From Anaerocolumna jejuensis DSM 15929 (GTDB lineage Bacteria > Bacillota > Clostridia > Lachnospirales > Lachnospiraceae), in assembly GCF_900142215.1 (NCBI RefSeq), contig NZ_FRAC01000010.1, positions 1 to 64,000 on the forward strand: 64,000 nucleotides of DNA. The letters run 5' to 3'. The translations under genes and the position numbers were made by a program. Every line of letters starts with the position of its first letter. Position 1 is the stretch's first letter. The notes under the pieces were generated by a model, which saw only the letters and a list, made by a program, of their open reading frames with translations, had not been told where the DNA came from and did not search any database. This document shows, piece after piece, positions 43,386 to 51,450 of this stretch.

Positions 43386-44039
43386 ATGAAGGATAAGATA
43401 TATTTCATTGAATTAAATGAGGATAAGAAATATGAAGAATATAAACAATATTTTTCTCTTCTGCCTTTAGCAAAACAGCAGCAAATAGATAAGTTTCGAT
43501 ATGATATAGATAAAAAATTAAGTTTAATCGCAGATTTGTTTATCCGCTTTTTGATATGCCAAAATCTGAATCTTCACAATAAAGAAATCTCTTTTGAAAA
43601 AAATTCTTTTGGGAAACCCTATCTAATGGGAAATGCAGAATTTCATTTTAACATATCTCATACCAGAAATGCGATTGCCATAGGCATTTCCAGTAATCCA
43701 ATTGGTGTGGATATAGAAAAAATTAAATGTGCTGACCTAAAAATAGCAGAGCGTTTTTTTTGCAGTAATGAATTGGAGTATATACAATCAAATAAACAAG
43801 ACCGTTTTTTTTATGAAATCTGGACAAAAAAAGAGGCTTATATAAAGTGGGACGGAAGAGGATTATCCATCCCATTGGATTCCTTTGATGTGACAGAATC
43901 AACAATAGATAAAATTCTTCATACAATTACAATACACGATTATATTATTTCTATCTGCAGCAGGCAGGATTTTAGCGGAACCTGGTGCATGGAACTTACA
44001 GAAGACTCAGTTCTCGATTGTCTGCAGAAATTATCATGA
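43386..44039 (+). CDS. 4'-phosphopantetheinyl transferase, Sfp type
   Basis: This 217-residue enzyme attaches the phosphopantetheine arm of CoA to carrier proteins. Motifs are FGKPYL, FHFNISHT, IGVDIEKIK (magnesium-binding acidic residues) and WTKKEAYIKWDGRGL (catalytic glutamate and lysine). The length and motif order match the Sfp/Gsp class and not the 120-residue AcpS class. Its place just after the fatty-acid operon, but beyond a terminator, suggests that it primes AcpP; Sfp enzymes often also serve peptide or polyketide synthetases, none of which is in the window. It is clearly more AT-rich than the fatty-acid operon before it. Confidence 0.9.
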   Translation: MKDKIYFIELNEDKKYEEYKQYFSLLPLAKQQQIDKFRYDIDKKLSLIADLFIRFLICQNLNLHNKEISFEKNSFGKPYLMGNAEFHFNISHTRNAIAIGISSNPIGVDIEKIKCADLKIAERFFCSNELEYIQSNKQDRFFYEIWTKKEAYIKWDGRGLSIPLDSFDVTESTIDKILHTITIHDYIISICSRQDFSGTWCMELTEDSVLDCLQKLS

Positions 44040-44155
44040 TTGATTGTCAGAAGACCTTAACTGTTTTCCTCTAAAAAATAATTTATCATCCTTTCTTTTC
44101 CTGAATTTTTTGTATGTTCTTATTGCATACTAAAGATAAGGAAGGAGAAGTAGAA

Positions 44156-44368
44156 ATGGATAATAAATTAAATAATCAAATAAACCAATTATCCGGTAAG
44201 GTGAAAGAAACTGCCGGTAAGATGGTTCACTCCGACCAGCTGGAGCTTAAAGGCAAGCTTCAGGGAATGGGAAGTGAAATTAGTGAAAAAGGGGAAGAAA
44301 TAAAGGAAAAGGCCGCTCATAAGGCCAATACGATCCTTGATAAAATTAAAAACGAGAGAGGAAGGTGA
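44156..44368 (+). CDS. CsbD-family stress protein
   Basis: This 70-residue hydrophilic protein starts at ATG 44156 behind AAGGAGAAG. Its N-terminal half, INQLSGKVKETAGKMVHSDQ followed by LELKGKLQG, matches the CsbD family, in which a 'GK.KE..GK...D..LE.KGK' helix pair is conserved. The C-terminal part is a charged helix (EEIKEKAAHKANTILDKI). CsbD proteins are induced by general stress in Bacillus, and their biochemical role is unknown. A GlsB-like membrane protein gene begins 4 bases after its stop and is surely co-transcribed. Confidence 0.8.
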   Translation: MDNKLNNQINQLSGKVKETAGKMVHSDQLELKGKLQGMGSEISEKGEEIKEKAAHKANTILDKIKNERGR

Positions 44369-44372
44369 TGAT

Positions 44373-44639
44373 ATGCCGGAAATCAGTAATATTATAATAT
44401 GGATTATACTTGGTGGTATATCCGGTTGGATTGCCAGTAAGATAATGAAAAAAGACAGCCAGATGGGTGTTGGTATGAATATTCTGGTAGGTGTAGTAGG
44501 TGCCTTCATTGGAGGCTGGCTCGCCGGTGTATTCGGATGGGGTCCTGCAACAGGTTTAAATATCTGGAGTTTTATCGTATCCATTGTTGGTGCGGTAATA
44601 TTGCTCTTTATCATAAGCCTGTTCAAGCAAAAGGATTAG
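44373..44639 (+). CDS. GlsB/YeaQ/YmgE-family small membrane protein
   Basis: This 88-residue protein starts at ATG 44373 behind GGAAGGTGATG. Three membrane helices are visible: IIIWIILGGISGWIASKIM, GMNILVGVVGAFIGGWLAGV and IWSFIVSIVGAVILLFIISL. Conserved features of the family (PF04226, 'transglycosylase-associated') are the GGISGWIA start, a central basic MGVGMNILVG and glycine zippers. Family members are stress-induced and of unknown function; the old name does not imply enzyme activity. It forms a two-gene stress operon with the CsbD-like gene. Confidence 0.85.
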   Translation: MPEISNIIIWIILGGISGWIASKIMKKDSQMGVGMNILVGVVGAFIGGWLAGVFGWGPATGLNIWSFIVSIVGAVILLFIISLFKQKD

Positions 44640-44716
44640 CAGGCAGATGCAGGAAACAAAAGGCATCCCAATCCAGCCAAAGATATGTAAAAGTTATAAT
44701 AGTTCTTATTTAGGCA

Positions 44717-44740
44717 GTACCGCAAGCAGGCCTGCGGTAT
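44717..44740. repeat. Intergenic dyad repeat, copy 5
   Basis: TACCGCA and TGCGGTA flank AGCAGGCC, followed by GCATGG. It differs from the copy at 47429 by a compensatory C-G to T-A change at stem position 4. Confidence 0.5.
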
Positions 44741-44765
44741 GCATGGGATGTAGTTCTGAAATAAT

Positions 44766-44807
44766 AAAAGGAGCATTTCACAGATGAGTTTGTGAAATGC
44801 TCCTTTT
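44766..44807 (-). terminator. Terminator of the citrate synthase gene
   Basis: A perfect 17-bp stem (44766-44782 with 44791-44807) has an 8-base loop. On the minus strand it ends in CTTTTATTATTT. It also works in the plus direction for the GlsB-like operon. Confidence 0.85.
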
Positions 44808-44833
44808 GGCTCTTTAAGTATTATTCTTAAATT

Positions 44834-46201
44834 TCAAGTTCTATCCTTCAATTTGCTATAGCTCTTTAATTTCGATACACTCTTATAGGCAGGACGAATA
44901 ATCTTGCCGGCATTAATAAGCTCTTCCATTCTATGGGCGCTCCAGCCGGAGATCCTTGCGATTGCAAAGATTGGTGTATAGAGTTCAATAGGAAGGTCCA
45001 GCATGCTGTATACAAAACCGCTGTAAAAATCCACATTGGCACTGACACCTTTATATATCTGACGTTCCTTTGCAATGACCTCAGGAGCCAGTCTTTCAAC
45101 CATATTGTAAAGCTTAAATTCGCTCTTGCGGCCCTTTTCTTCGGAAAGCTTCTCCACGAAGCTTTTGAAAATTTCAGCTCTGGGGTCTGAGATGGAATAA
45201 ACTGCATGGCCCATACCGTAGATCAGGCCGGATTTGTCAAAGGCATTTTTATTAATCAGGGAAGTCAGGTAACCGCGAACTGCGTCTTCATCCTCCCAAT
45301 CCGTTAGTACCTTTTTCATATCATCAAACATCTGTATGACCTTGATGTTAGCACCGCCATGCTTGGGACCCTTTAGTGAGCCCAGGGAAGCAGCAACGGA
45401 AGAATAAGTATCCGTTCCCGTTGAGGTTACCACATGGGTCGTAAAGGTGGAATTGTTACCGCCTCCGTGTTCAGCATGAAGTACCAGAGCCACATCCAGG
45501 ATTTTCGCTTCTAAAGGGGTATATTTGCTGTCCGGCCTTAAGAGGTGAAGAATTAATTCCGCAGTGGATAAGTTGGGGTCAGGAGTGTGGATATACAAGC
45601 TTTGACCGTCATGATAGTGGCGGTATGCCTGATAGCCGTATACGGACAATAACGGGAATAAGGATATAAGCTGCAAGGATTGTCTAAGTACATTAGGTAA
45701 GGTTATGTCATCTGCGGATTCGTCATAGGAATACAGGGTAAGGACACTTCTTGCCAGTGTATTCATCATATCCTTACTGGGAGCTTTCATAATAATATCC
45801 CTTACAAAAGAGGTGGGCAGAGAACGGTATTCGGAAAGAAGCTGCTGAAAGTTTTTAAGCTCTTCCGCCTTTGGGAGTACACCAAAGAGCAGAAGGTAGG
45901 TAACCTCCTCAAAGCCAAAACGGTTATCTTCAATAAAACCCTGAACAATTTGTTTTACATCAATACCCCTGTAAAAGAGCTGTCCTTCACAAGGGACATA
46001 TTCGGATTCAATAATGGAATGGGAACGCACTTCCGCAATTTCCGTCAGACCGGTCAATACGCCCGCACCGCTTACATCCCTAAGCCCTCTTTTTACTTCA
46101 TATTTCGTATAAAGAGAGGGGTTAATTACACTGTTCTTGATGCATAGATCGGAAAGTGTCGAAATCTCAGGTGTAATACCGGAAAAGTTCATATTACTCA
46201 T
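44834..46201 (-). CDS. Citrate synthase
   Basis: This 455-residue enzyme condenses oxaloacetate with acetyl-CoA. ATG 46201 is used because AAAGGAGG lies 7 bases upstream; an ATG 69 bases earlier has no such site. Catalytic segments are LVLHAEHGGGNNSTFTTHVV, LKGPKHGGANIKVIQMF, YGMGHAVYSISDPRAEIFK and VNVD-like ANVDFYSGFVYSML. The N-terminal about 80 residues are longer than in short bacterial enzymes, and the protein belongs to the clostridial branch whose members may be Si- or methylcitrate-type; the substrate cannot be settled by eye. It is monocistronic. No aconitase or isocitrate dehydrogenase lies in the window. Confidence 0.9.
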   Translation of the reverse strand: MSNMNFSGITPEISTLSDLCIKNSVINPSLYTKYEVKRGLRDVSGAGVLTGLTEIAEVRSHSIIESEYVPCEGQLFYRGIDVKQIVQGFIEDNRFGFEEVTYLLLFGVLPKAEELKNFQQLLSEYRSLPTSFVRDIIMKAPSKDMMNTLARSVLTLYSYDESADDITLPNVLRQSLQLISLFPLLSVYGYQAYRHYHDGQSLYIHTPDPNLSTAELILHLLRPDSKYTPLEAKILDVALVLHAEHGGGNNSTFTTHVVTSTGTDTYSSVAASLGSLKGPKHGGANIKVIQMFDDMKKVLTDWEDEDAVRGYLTSLINKNAFDKSGLIYGMGHAVYSISDPRAEIFKSFVEKLSEEKGRKSEFKLYNMVERLAPEVIAKERQIYKGVSANVDFYSGFVYSMLDLPIELYTPIFAIARISGWSAHRMEELINAGKIIRPAYKSVSKLKSYSKLKDRT

Positions 46202-46495
46202 AACAGCCTCCTTTGGGTTATATTTTTTGTAATAGTATGAATTATTTTGCATGATAAAGTATAATTTCAAGCTGATGCATGTTAGCTTTCGTCAATACTA
46301 AAATATAACAGATAAATAATAATTAATATATTAGCATAAATAAAAGAAGACCACAAGCAGTAACAGATAAAAACTAAAAACCTGTTATTTATAATTATAC
46401 ATTAATAGGATGAACGTTCAGTAATAAAATACTATCTGAAATACTCAAAATACTCCAGGCCTTTTGAATTTCATAAAAGGAAAGAGGTGTTATTT

Positions 46496-46582
46496 TTGGA
46501 GAATAAGATGGGGTATAAGCTTAGAATACAAAGTCTTTTAAGAATTATAAGGTTTGGTTTTTATTATTTTTTCCTTTCATAA
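46496..46582 (+). CDS. Possible 28-residue hydrophobic peptide, antisense to a small gene
   Basis: TTG 46496 follows AAAGAGG by 7 bases and opens a frame reading MENKMGYKLRIQSLLRIIRF plus GFYYFFLS before a stop. The peptide is basic and then hydrophobic, like many small membrane-active peptides. It overlaps the 3' end of the 55-residue minus-strand gene by 38 bases. It could equally be chance in AT-rich DNA. The rest of the gap from 46202 holds only AT-rich sequence and the citrate synthase leader. Confidence 0.22.
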   Translation: MENKMGYKLRIQSLLRIIRFGFYYFFLS

Positions 46583-46712
46583 GGAGCACTTCTGCTTCAC
46601 GGATAACCTTTAACCTGTCACTTTCGTTCAGAGTTATATACTTATCATACAGCTTAATAAGTTCTTTTGTTTCTTGTTCGGTCAACTGTTTTTTCGAATT
46701 TATCCTATGCAT
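46545..46712 (-). CDS. 55-residue helical protein, partner of the divergent XRE gene
   Basis: This small gene starts at ATG 46712, 7 bases after a GGGGG ribosome site, and has a good promoter at 46871-46899. The product, MHRINSKKQLTEQETKELIK and onward, is a charged helical protein. Its LIKLYDKYITLNESDRLKVI segment resembles the C-terminal helices of small XRE regulators such as the one at 30955, so it may be a dimerisation module without a DNA-binding part. It is divergent from an XRE regulator with a shared control region. Function unknown; it may be an antirepressor or co-factor. Confidence 0.6.
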   Translation of the reverse strand: MHRINSKKQLTEQETKELIKLYDKYITLNESDRLKVIREAEVLLMKGKNNKNQTL

Positions 46713-46784
46713 AAAAGTACCCCCGTCTATAGAAAAGGATTAAAAGTAATTACGCAGCTTATTCAGAAATTTGTGAAAGAAAAG

Positions 46785-46807
46785 TATTCCCCTCCCTGAG
46801 GGGAATA
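46785..46807 (-). promoter_or_regulatory. Hairpin in the leader of the 55-residue gene
   Basis: TATTCCCCTC and GAGGGGAATA flank a 3-base loop. Read on the minus strand it is followed by CTTTTCTTT, so it could act as an attenuator between the promoter and ATG 46712. Confidence 0.45.
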
Positions 46808-46870
46808 TATAAATTATATTTTGGGAGGGGATGGGAAAAGACATTATCATTAAATGACTTTTCAAAAGGT

Positions 46871-46899
46871 ATAATACATCATTGGATGATTAAAGTCAA
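46871..46899 (-). promoter_or_regulatory. Promoter of the 55-residue gene
   Basis: On the minus strand TTGACT (46894-46899) and TATTAT (46871-46876) are 17 bases apart. Confidence 0.6.
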
Positions 46900-46917
46900 G
46901 AATCTAATCTACATTAA

Positions 46918-46946
46918 TTGACATTTATGTCATTTAGTGATATTTT
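46918..46946 (+). promoter_or_regulatory. Promoter and palindromic operator of the XRE gene
   Basis: TTGACA (46918-46923) and TATTTT (46941-46946) are 17 bases apart. The palindrome TGACAT-TT-ATGTCA (46919-46932) covers the -35, as expected for a repressor acting on its own gene. Because the promoter spans 46918-46946, the ATG at 46918 cannot be the translation start. Confidence 0.65.
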
Positions 46947-46965
46947 TAATCCGGGAGGTGTGATA

Positions 46966-47328
46966 TTGGAAAACCGTGTTAAGCATTTGAGGAAAGTACT
47001 TAACCTGTCACAAAAAGACTTTGGGGACGTCCTTGGACTTAGACCAAATACAATTAGTTCCATAGAAACAGGTAAGAATACTTTGACAGAACAAAACATA
47101 AAGATGATTTGCGGGGCATTTCAGATAAATGAAAACTGGCTGCGAAACGGTACCGGTGAAATGTACAGGAAGCCTCCTGAAATAGATGAATTAACAAGAG
47201 TTGTAAATGAAATCGTAAAAAGTGAGGATGTTTTCGCAAAGCGGTTCTTAATTGCATATTGGAATCTATCGAAAGAGAATCGTACAGTGATATCTGATTT
47301 TATAGATAAGCTGGCAAACAATAAGTGA
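46966..47328 (+). CDS. XRE-family repressor-like regulator
   Basis: This 120-residue regulator uses TTG 46966, with GGGAGG 7 bases upstream and the promoter just before it. Residues 3-60 are a helix-turn-helix (VKHLRKVLNLSQKDFGDVLG, PNTISSIETGKNTLTEQNIK). WLRNGTGEMYR at about 65-75 is a stretch common in phage-type and clostridial XRE repressors. The C-terminal 40 residues are helical (LIAYWNLSKENRTVISDFID). It is divergent from a 55-residue gene, and a palindrome over its own -35 suggests autoregulation. The GTGEMYR element hints at mobile-element origin, but no other phage gene is near. Confidence 0.88.
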   Translation: MENRVKHLRKVLNLSQKDFGDVLGLRPNTISSIETGKNTLTEQNIKMICGAFQINENWLRNGTGEMYRKPPEIDELTRVVNEIVKSEDVFAKRFLIAYWNLSKENRTVISDFIDKLANNK

Positions 47329-47428
47329 AAAGGGCCGCTGATTTATGCAGTAAACATCTGCGAGCAGATGCGCATGTAATAGGAGCTGGATTGAAAAATG
47401 CAATGAATTTTTAACCTTTATTTAAGCA

Positions 47429-47452
47429 GTATCACAAGCAGGCTTACGATAC
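47429..47452. repeat. Intergenic dyad repeat, copy 6
   Basis: GTATC and GATAC flank ACAAGCAGGCTTAC, followed by TCATGG. It is the partner of the copy at 44717 with covarying stem bases. Confidence 0.45.
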
Positions 47453-47476
47453 TCATGGATAATAAAAATGAAAAAG

Positions 47477-47519
47477 AATCCTGTGTAGAAGAAATAAACT
47501 ACTTCTACACAGGATTTTT
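47477..47519. terminator. Bidirectional terminator between XRE and MutS-like genes
   Basis: AATCCTGTGTAGAAG pairs perfectly with CTTCTACACAGGATT over a 10-base loop. A T run follows in both directions (TTT, and TTCTTTTTC on the minus strand). Confidence 0.9.
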
Positions 47520-47522
47520 GTA

Positions 47523-49034
47523 TTATAGAGCATGCATTACATCAGTATACAAATCCAAAGCAAAGCCTGTCTTTACCGGCCCGCCTTCGCTCAGCCGGAA
47601 GCTTCTTCTGCCGTCCGCTTCTCTGTCAGCCCGCAGAAATACATCTTCTGAATGGCCCTCCAGGTAAAGGCTGTGGCTGAATTCATAATTATGGGTAACA
47701 TAAAAGCAGGTAATTCCGGATTTTCCAATGCCTTCGAGCAGCTCTTTGGCTAAATAAGCCCCGTCATAATCGGTTGTAGTTGAGAAGGTCTCATTGAGCA
47801 ATAACAGGCTGTCAGGTACGATTCTCTCAATAATATCCTGCAGTTTTAACAGTTCCTGCTCCAGGAGGCCGTACTTCAGGGAAGTATCTTCATCATCTGG
47901 AAAATGGGTGAAGATGCTTTGGTAAATATTGCAGGCATACTGGCCGGCAGCTGTAAAATAACCGCTCTGTGCCAGGAGCTGGGCAGTGCCGATGCTTCTG
48001 AGGAAGGTAGTTTTACCGCCTTGGTTGACTCCGGTAATAATCCAATTCTGCTTATCCTTATAAGAAATGCTGTTGGTTGTTGCGGAATTATCTTTTATTA
48101 CCAGAAAAAGATCCGACAGCCCGGAGGTCATTAAAACTTTTTGAGTATCCACAAATTCCGGGAAGCAGATATTGATTTTCCGGTCTGAAAGATACTTGTA
48201 AAGGTTTATTCCGCCGCAATAAAAACCAAATTGGAATTTTAGCTGTTCCAGCAGGTGTATCGCGGAATGATTGAAGTCACTTATAGTTTTTAAAATCCAG
48301 GTAAGGCTGGCATCAACTATTTCCCGTACTTTATTTTCAATAGTAGTGTTTTCTATTTTTATTTCATAGATGCCTTCCGCTTTATGAATAAAGGGCAAAA
48401 CTCTCTTTTTTTCTTCCGTCGGGTTTTCATCGGAAAGAATGCGGTGAAGGGTCAAATCCGTCATTTTAAGGCCCTTTCCAAGGTGTATACCTATAGAGAT
48501 TGCATCGGTTTTCTTTAAGACAGTAAGAGAGTGCAGAAGCGTTCTGACCTCCCTGATAAAACTTTCGGTATAATAAGCTGTAAATTCCCCGCAAAAGGAA
48601 GAAAAAGCCTCGGAAGTAAAATTATTTTCTTTTCTTATGCTGCCCTGGATTATTTCCAGGTACTCCAATGCAGTGAAGGCTATTTCGGACTGATTGAGTA
48701 TCTTTTTGGGGACGGAGATGACGTAGTTATATTTTTGGCTTGCACTGTCATCAAAGGCTTTTATCCTTTTAAGTGCCTCCAGGGCAGATTGGTATATGGT
48801 ATGAAATAATTCTGCGTGGGTTATTCCATCCTGTAAGACTGTCTGCCGTTTCATGATTTCTTTCTTTCTGGTGGAAGGCTGAAGGAGCATCTGGCGGCAT
48901 ATCCTAAGAAGCTCTGTATCTTCCTCTGCCATTACGGCAAGAAGCGGGTCAAGCTTTAAATCCCGCAGGAGAGTTTTACTGTCCGTCCTGGGCCTTTGAT
49001 AGGTGTTATCTTTCGTTATCAGTTCAATTTCCAT
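47523..49034 (-). CDS. MutS-like ATPase, second gene of the MerR operon
   Basis: This 503-residue protein carries the lever/clamp region (about 1-310) and ATPase domain V of the MutS family but lacks the N-terminal mismatch-reading domain. Walker A is GVNQGGKTTFLRSIG (about residue 335; MutS usually GPNMxGKST). Walker B is LLLLNETFSTTTDYDG, where the usual DE is NE. The switch histidine is in FYVTHNYEFSH. A second, related gene lies directly upstream and overlaps by 11 bases. ATG 49034 follows AAGGAG. The family is uncharacterised; DNA-structure recognition is inferred from the fold only. Confidence 0.85.
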   Translation of the reverse strand: MEIELITKDNTYQRPRTDSKTLLRDLKLDPLLAVMAEEDTELLRICRQMLLQPSTRKKEIMKRQTVLQDGITHAELFHTIYQSALEALKRIKAFDDSASQKYNYVISVPKKILNQSEIAFTALEYLEIIQGSIRKENNFTSEAFSSFCGEFTAYYTESFIREVRTLLHSLTVLKKTDAISIGIHLGKGLKMTDLTLHRILSDENPTEEKKRVLPFIHKAEGIYEIKIENTTIENKVREIVDASLTWILKTISDFNHSAIHLLEQLKFQFGFYCGGINLYKYLSDRKINICFPEFVDTQKVLMTSGLSDLFLVIKDNSATTNSISYKDKQNWIITGVNQGGKTTFLRSIGTAQLLAQSGYFTAAGQYACNIYQSIFTHFPDDEDTSLKYGLLEQELLKLQDIIERIVPDSLLLLNETFSTTTDYDGAYLAKELLEGIGKSGITCFYVTHNYEFSHSLYLEGHSEDVFLRADREADGRRSFRLSEGGPVKTGFALDLYTDVMHAL

Positions 49035-50652
49035 TGGCGATACGCTCCTTTATCTGATTTCCTGATAAATGATACTTTAAGGCAATATCAATGGCCCGGG
49101 CACTTAAAGCTGCTTCTCCGTTACATATTCGGTAGGTCCTTTGATAACCATCTTCTTCCTTGACGGCAGCAACCAGACTGATCATTCCCTCCCTCCGGCT
49201 TGCCAGCTCCGGAACGTGGGTAACGCAGATTACCGTGCCGGACTTCTCAAAAAGCTGAGGAAGGAGTAATTTTGTTAAATCACAGGCATCAGCCGCTGTG
49301 GTGGAAGAAAACATTTCATTGAGAATATAAAGGCAGTTCGCCGGAGCTTTTTCCAGGACTTCTTTCAAATGATGCAATTCCTCCAGCAATTTGCCATTGT
49401 TAACCTGGCAGTTTTCCTCCGTGGTGAAGTGGGTATATATGCCGTTAAGGTGAGGGAGCAAAGCTTTCTTTGCAATTACGGGCATTCCAAGAACAGCAAG
49501 AAAGGCTGTCTGGCCGATACTTCTGGCATAAGTGGTCTTACCGCCCTGATTTACTCCGGTTACAAAGGCTCCTCCCTCACCCTCCTGTAACAGCAGGTCA
49601 TTCAGAGTTACCTCCTTTACTGACCCAGCGGATAAGGCAAGGTTAATATCGCATATTCCCTGGAGATAAAAGCTGCTCTGTTCCTTTAATACCGGATAGG
49701 TCAGAGGAAAGCCCTTCTCCCTCAGGCCGGCAGCAAGCAGATGGCCCGACAGGTAAAATTCAGACTCCCGGTAAAGCTTCACCAGCGTCTCATCTGCCAG
49801 CGGCTGTCTTTCCGCCGTGAATTCCAGACATTCCCGGCATAGTTTAGGATATTCCTTTTCGACCAGGGATATCAGCTTACTTTCAAAGGGATTCAGACCC
49901 GGCTGGTTAAAAAGGCGGATGGAATTATTGGGGGAATCCTCCAGGCGGAATACTTTCTGTACGGCTCTTCCAAAATCCTCAGGGTCTTTTGCAAAGCTTA
50001 CTCTTACTGCATTTTCTGCCATGGTCAAAGTACAATGGATATTTTCCAGCTGCTCATTTAAGCGTCCGGCCTGAAGGAAGAAGTCATAATAGCCTTCCCT
50101 GTCCAGCTGGGCCTTTAATAGGGAGAGCAATGAATTCAGGGCTGCCGACCTGGCCTGTTCCTTTAACGTGTTGTATAACCCATTGATGCAGTGATAATAA
50201 AGTACCGCAGCATCCAGGTAATACTTGCTTTGCTGCAGGGGAGTATCCGATTGGGTACTGTACGTAAGCAGACGGAGTACCTGGGAAAAGTCATTTCTGA
50301 AATTTTCCATCCCTTGAAAAATAACCGGATTGTCAAGCTCCTTATAGATTTCCTGCCGGTAAGTAATGGTATGGATGTCCTTTGGAAAGCTTAATAAAAG
50401 CTCCTTTATGCCCTCCGGCAGTGTTCCTTCATATCTGGAAAGAAGGACGGCCTCCAGATTCAAATCCCGAAAGAAACAGGGAAGCTCATTGGCTGCGTCC
50501 ACGGCCGTTTCCTCTACGACCATTCTGGCGCCTACAAAATAAGTCTTCTTTTCTGTTTTTTGCTCTCCACGGTAATAAATCTGGTTCTGAGCCTGCTTTT
50601 CTGCCTCCGCTTCCTGTTCCAGATTCTCATAAAATAAACTAAAATACGCCAT
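49024..50652 (-). CDS. MutS-like ATPase, first gene of the pair
   Basis: This is a 542-residue paralogue of the next gene. An N-terminal region (MAYFSLFYENLEQEAEAEKQ and on) is followed by a helical core and a MutS domain V: Walker A GVNQGGKTTYARSIGQ (about residue 365), Walker B CLYILNEMFSSTTAADA (about 440) with NE in place of DE, and switch VICVTHVPELAS. There is no mismatch-binding domain, no endonuclease Smr domain, and no C-terminal dimer helix typical of MutS. The ribosome site is CAGGAGG. It lies 69 bases after a MerR regulator. Two such subunits from adjacent genes suggest a heterodimer. Confidence 0.85.
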   Translation of the reverse strand: MAYFSLFYENLEQEAEAEKQAQNQIYYRGEQKTEKKTYFVGARMVVEETAVDAANELPCFFRDLNLEAVLLSRYEGTLPEGIKELLLSFPKDIHTITYRQEIYKELDNPVIFQGMENFRNDFSQVLRLLTYSTQSDTPLQQSKYYLDAAVLYYHCINGLYNTLKEQARSAALNSLLSLLKAQLDREGYYDFFLQAGRLNEQLENIHCTLTMAENAVRVSFAKDPEDFGRAVQKVFRLEDSPNNSIRLFNQPGLNPFESKLISLVEKEYPKLCRECLEFTAERQPLADETLVKLYRESEFYLSGHLLAAGLREKGFPLTYPVLKEQSSFYLQGICDINLALSAGSVKEVTLNDLLLQEGEGGAFVTGVNQGGKTTYARSIGQTAFLAVLGMPVIAKKALLPHLNGIYTHFTTEENCQVNNGKLLEELHHLKEVLEKAPANCLYILNEMFSSTTAADACDLTKLLLPQLFEKSGTVICVTHVPELASRREGMISLVAAVKEEDGYQRTYRICNGEAALSARAIDIALKYHLSGNQIKERIANGN

Positions 50653-50721
50653 AGCTGCACCTCCTGAGGGAAGTATAAACTATGACGCATAGGTAGAGTC
50701 AATTCAAAATTTAAAGACATT

Positions 50722-51168
50722 TTACAGCCATAAAATATCCGAAAAATCATGCTCCAGCTTTTCGTTCTCAAGGCAATAGATTCGGGAGATGCTGACTGCT
50801 TCTCCTTCCGCCGTTTCTTTTTCCGGCTCTGCCTTAAGATGTGCAAGCATGGAATCGATATTTTCGTTATTATAGCTTAGAATATGGATGCTTCTGTCAT
50901 TTTCCACCTTTTTCTCCTGCAGTTTTCTTTTAACAGAATCCATGGAATAACCTTCTGCTTTCATATCTTTGATATCGGCTAAGGAAAAACCCAATTTTTT
51001 AAAGCTGATGATAGTATTCAGCTCTTTTAGCTGCCCGGAATCGTAATAGCGGTATCCATTGGATTTGTTGACCTCTGCCGGGGTCAGAAGGTTGAGCCTG
51101 TCGTACAGATGGAGCGCCCGGACAGAAACTTCACAGAAATCAGCAAATTCTTTTATTTTTAACAGCAT
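50722..51168 (-). CDS. MerR-family regulator
   Basis: This 148-residue regulator starts at ATG 51168 behind AGGAGG. The N-terminal winged helix is LLKIKEFADFCEVSVRALHL, then YDRLNLLTPAEVNKSNGYRY, as in MerR/BltR proteins. Residues about 75-105 form the coiled-coil dimer helix. The C-terminal part is short (about 45 residues) and acidic, without cysteine pairs for metal binding or a GyrI-like ligand domain. It is the first gene of a three-gene operon with two MutS-like ATPases and presumably controls them. The ligand is unknown. Confidence 0.88.
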   Translation of the reverse strand: MLLKIKEFADFCEVSVRALHLYDRLNLLTPAEVNKSNGYRYYDSGQLKELNTIISFKKLGFSLADIKDMKAEGYSMDSVKRKLQEKKVENDRSIHILSYNNENIDSMLAHLKAEPEKETAEGEAVSISRIYCLENEKLEHDFSDILWL

Positions 51169-51304
51169 GGATACAGTACCTCCTTATGTATGGTATGGAC
51201 GCGGTAATATTTCAAGTTTTCTTTATCTAAATAGTAAATCATTCCAAATGGGTTTTCAATACCGGATTTGAGAATATTTGACGTCTGCAAACAACATTTT
51301 TACA

Positions 51305-51333
51305 TTGCATTTTTATGGTAAAGCAAGTATGAT
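51305..51333 (+). promoter_or_regulatory. Promoter of the methylglyoxal synthase gene
   Basis: TTGCAT and TATGAT are 17 bases apart, about 110 bases before ATG 51451. The gap between the divergent MerR and mgsA genes shows nothing else. Confidence 0.55.
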
Positions 51334-51450
51334 AGAGGTGTAAACATGGAATGCTGTAGGAGTGGTATAAAGCCGCAGACCGGACAAGTTTACAAAGGAA
51401 TGTAAGTCAATAAACAATTATGATCGATAAAAGGTTTAACAGGAGGTAAT

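Noticed and set aside
43163..43408. Minus-strand frame of 81 codons with hydrophobic residues
   Set aside because: Phe/Ile/Leu-rich because of AT-rich DNA, no ribosome site, and it overlaps the start of the phosphopantetheinyl transferase gene.
46918..46966. ATG 46918 as the start of the XRE regulator
   Set aside because: It coincides with the -35 element of the gene's promoter; TTG 46966 has a proper ribosome site.
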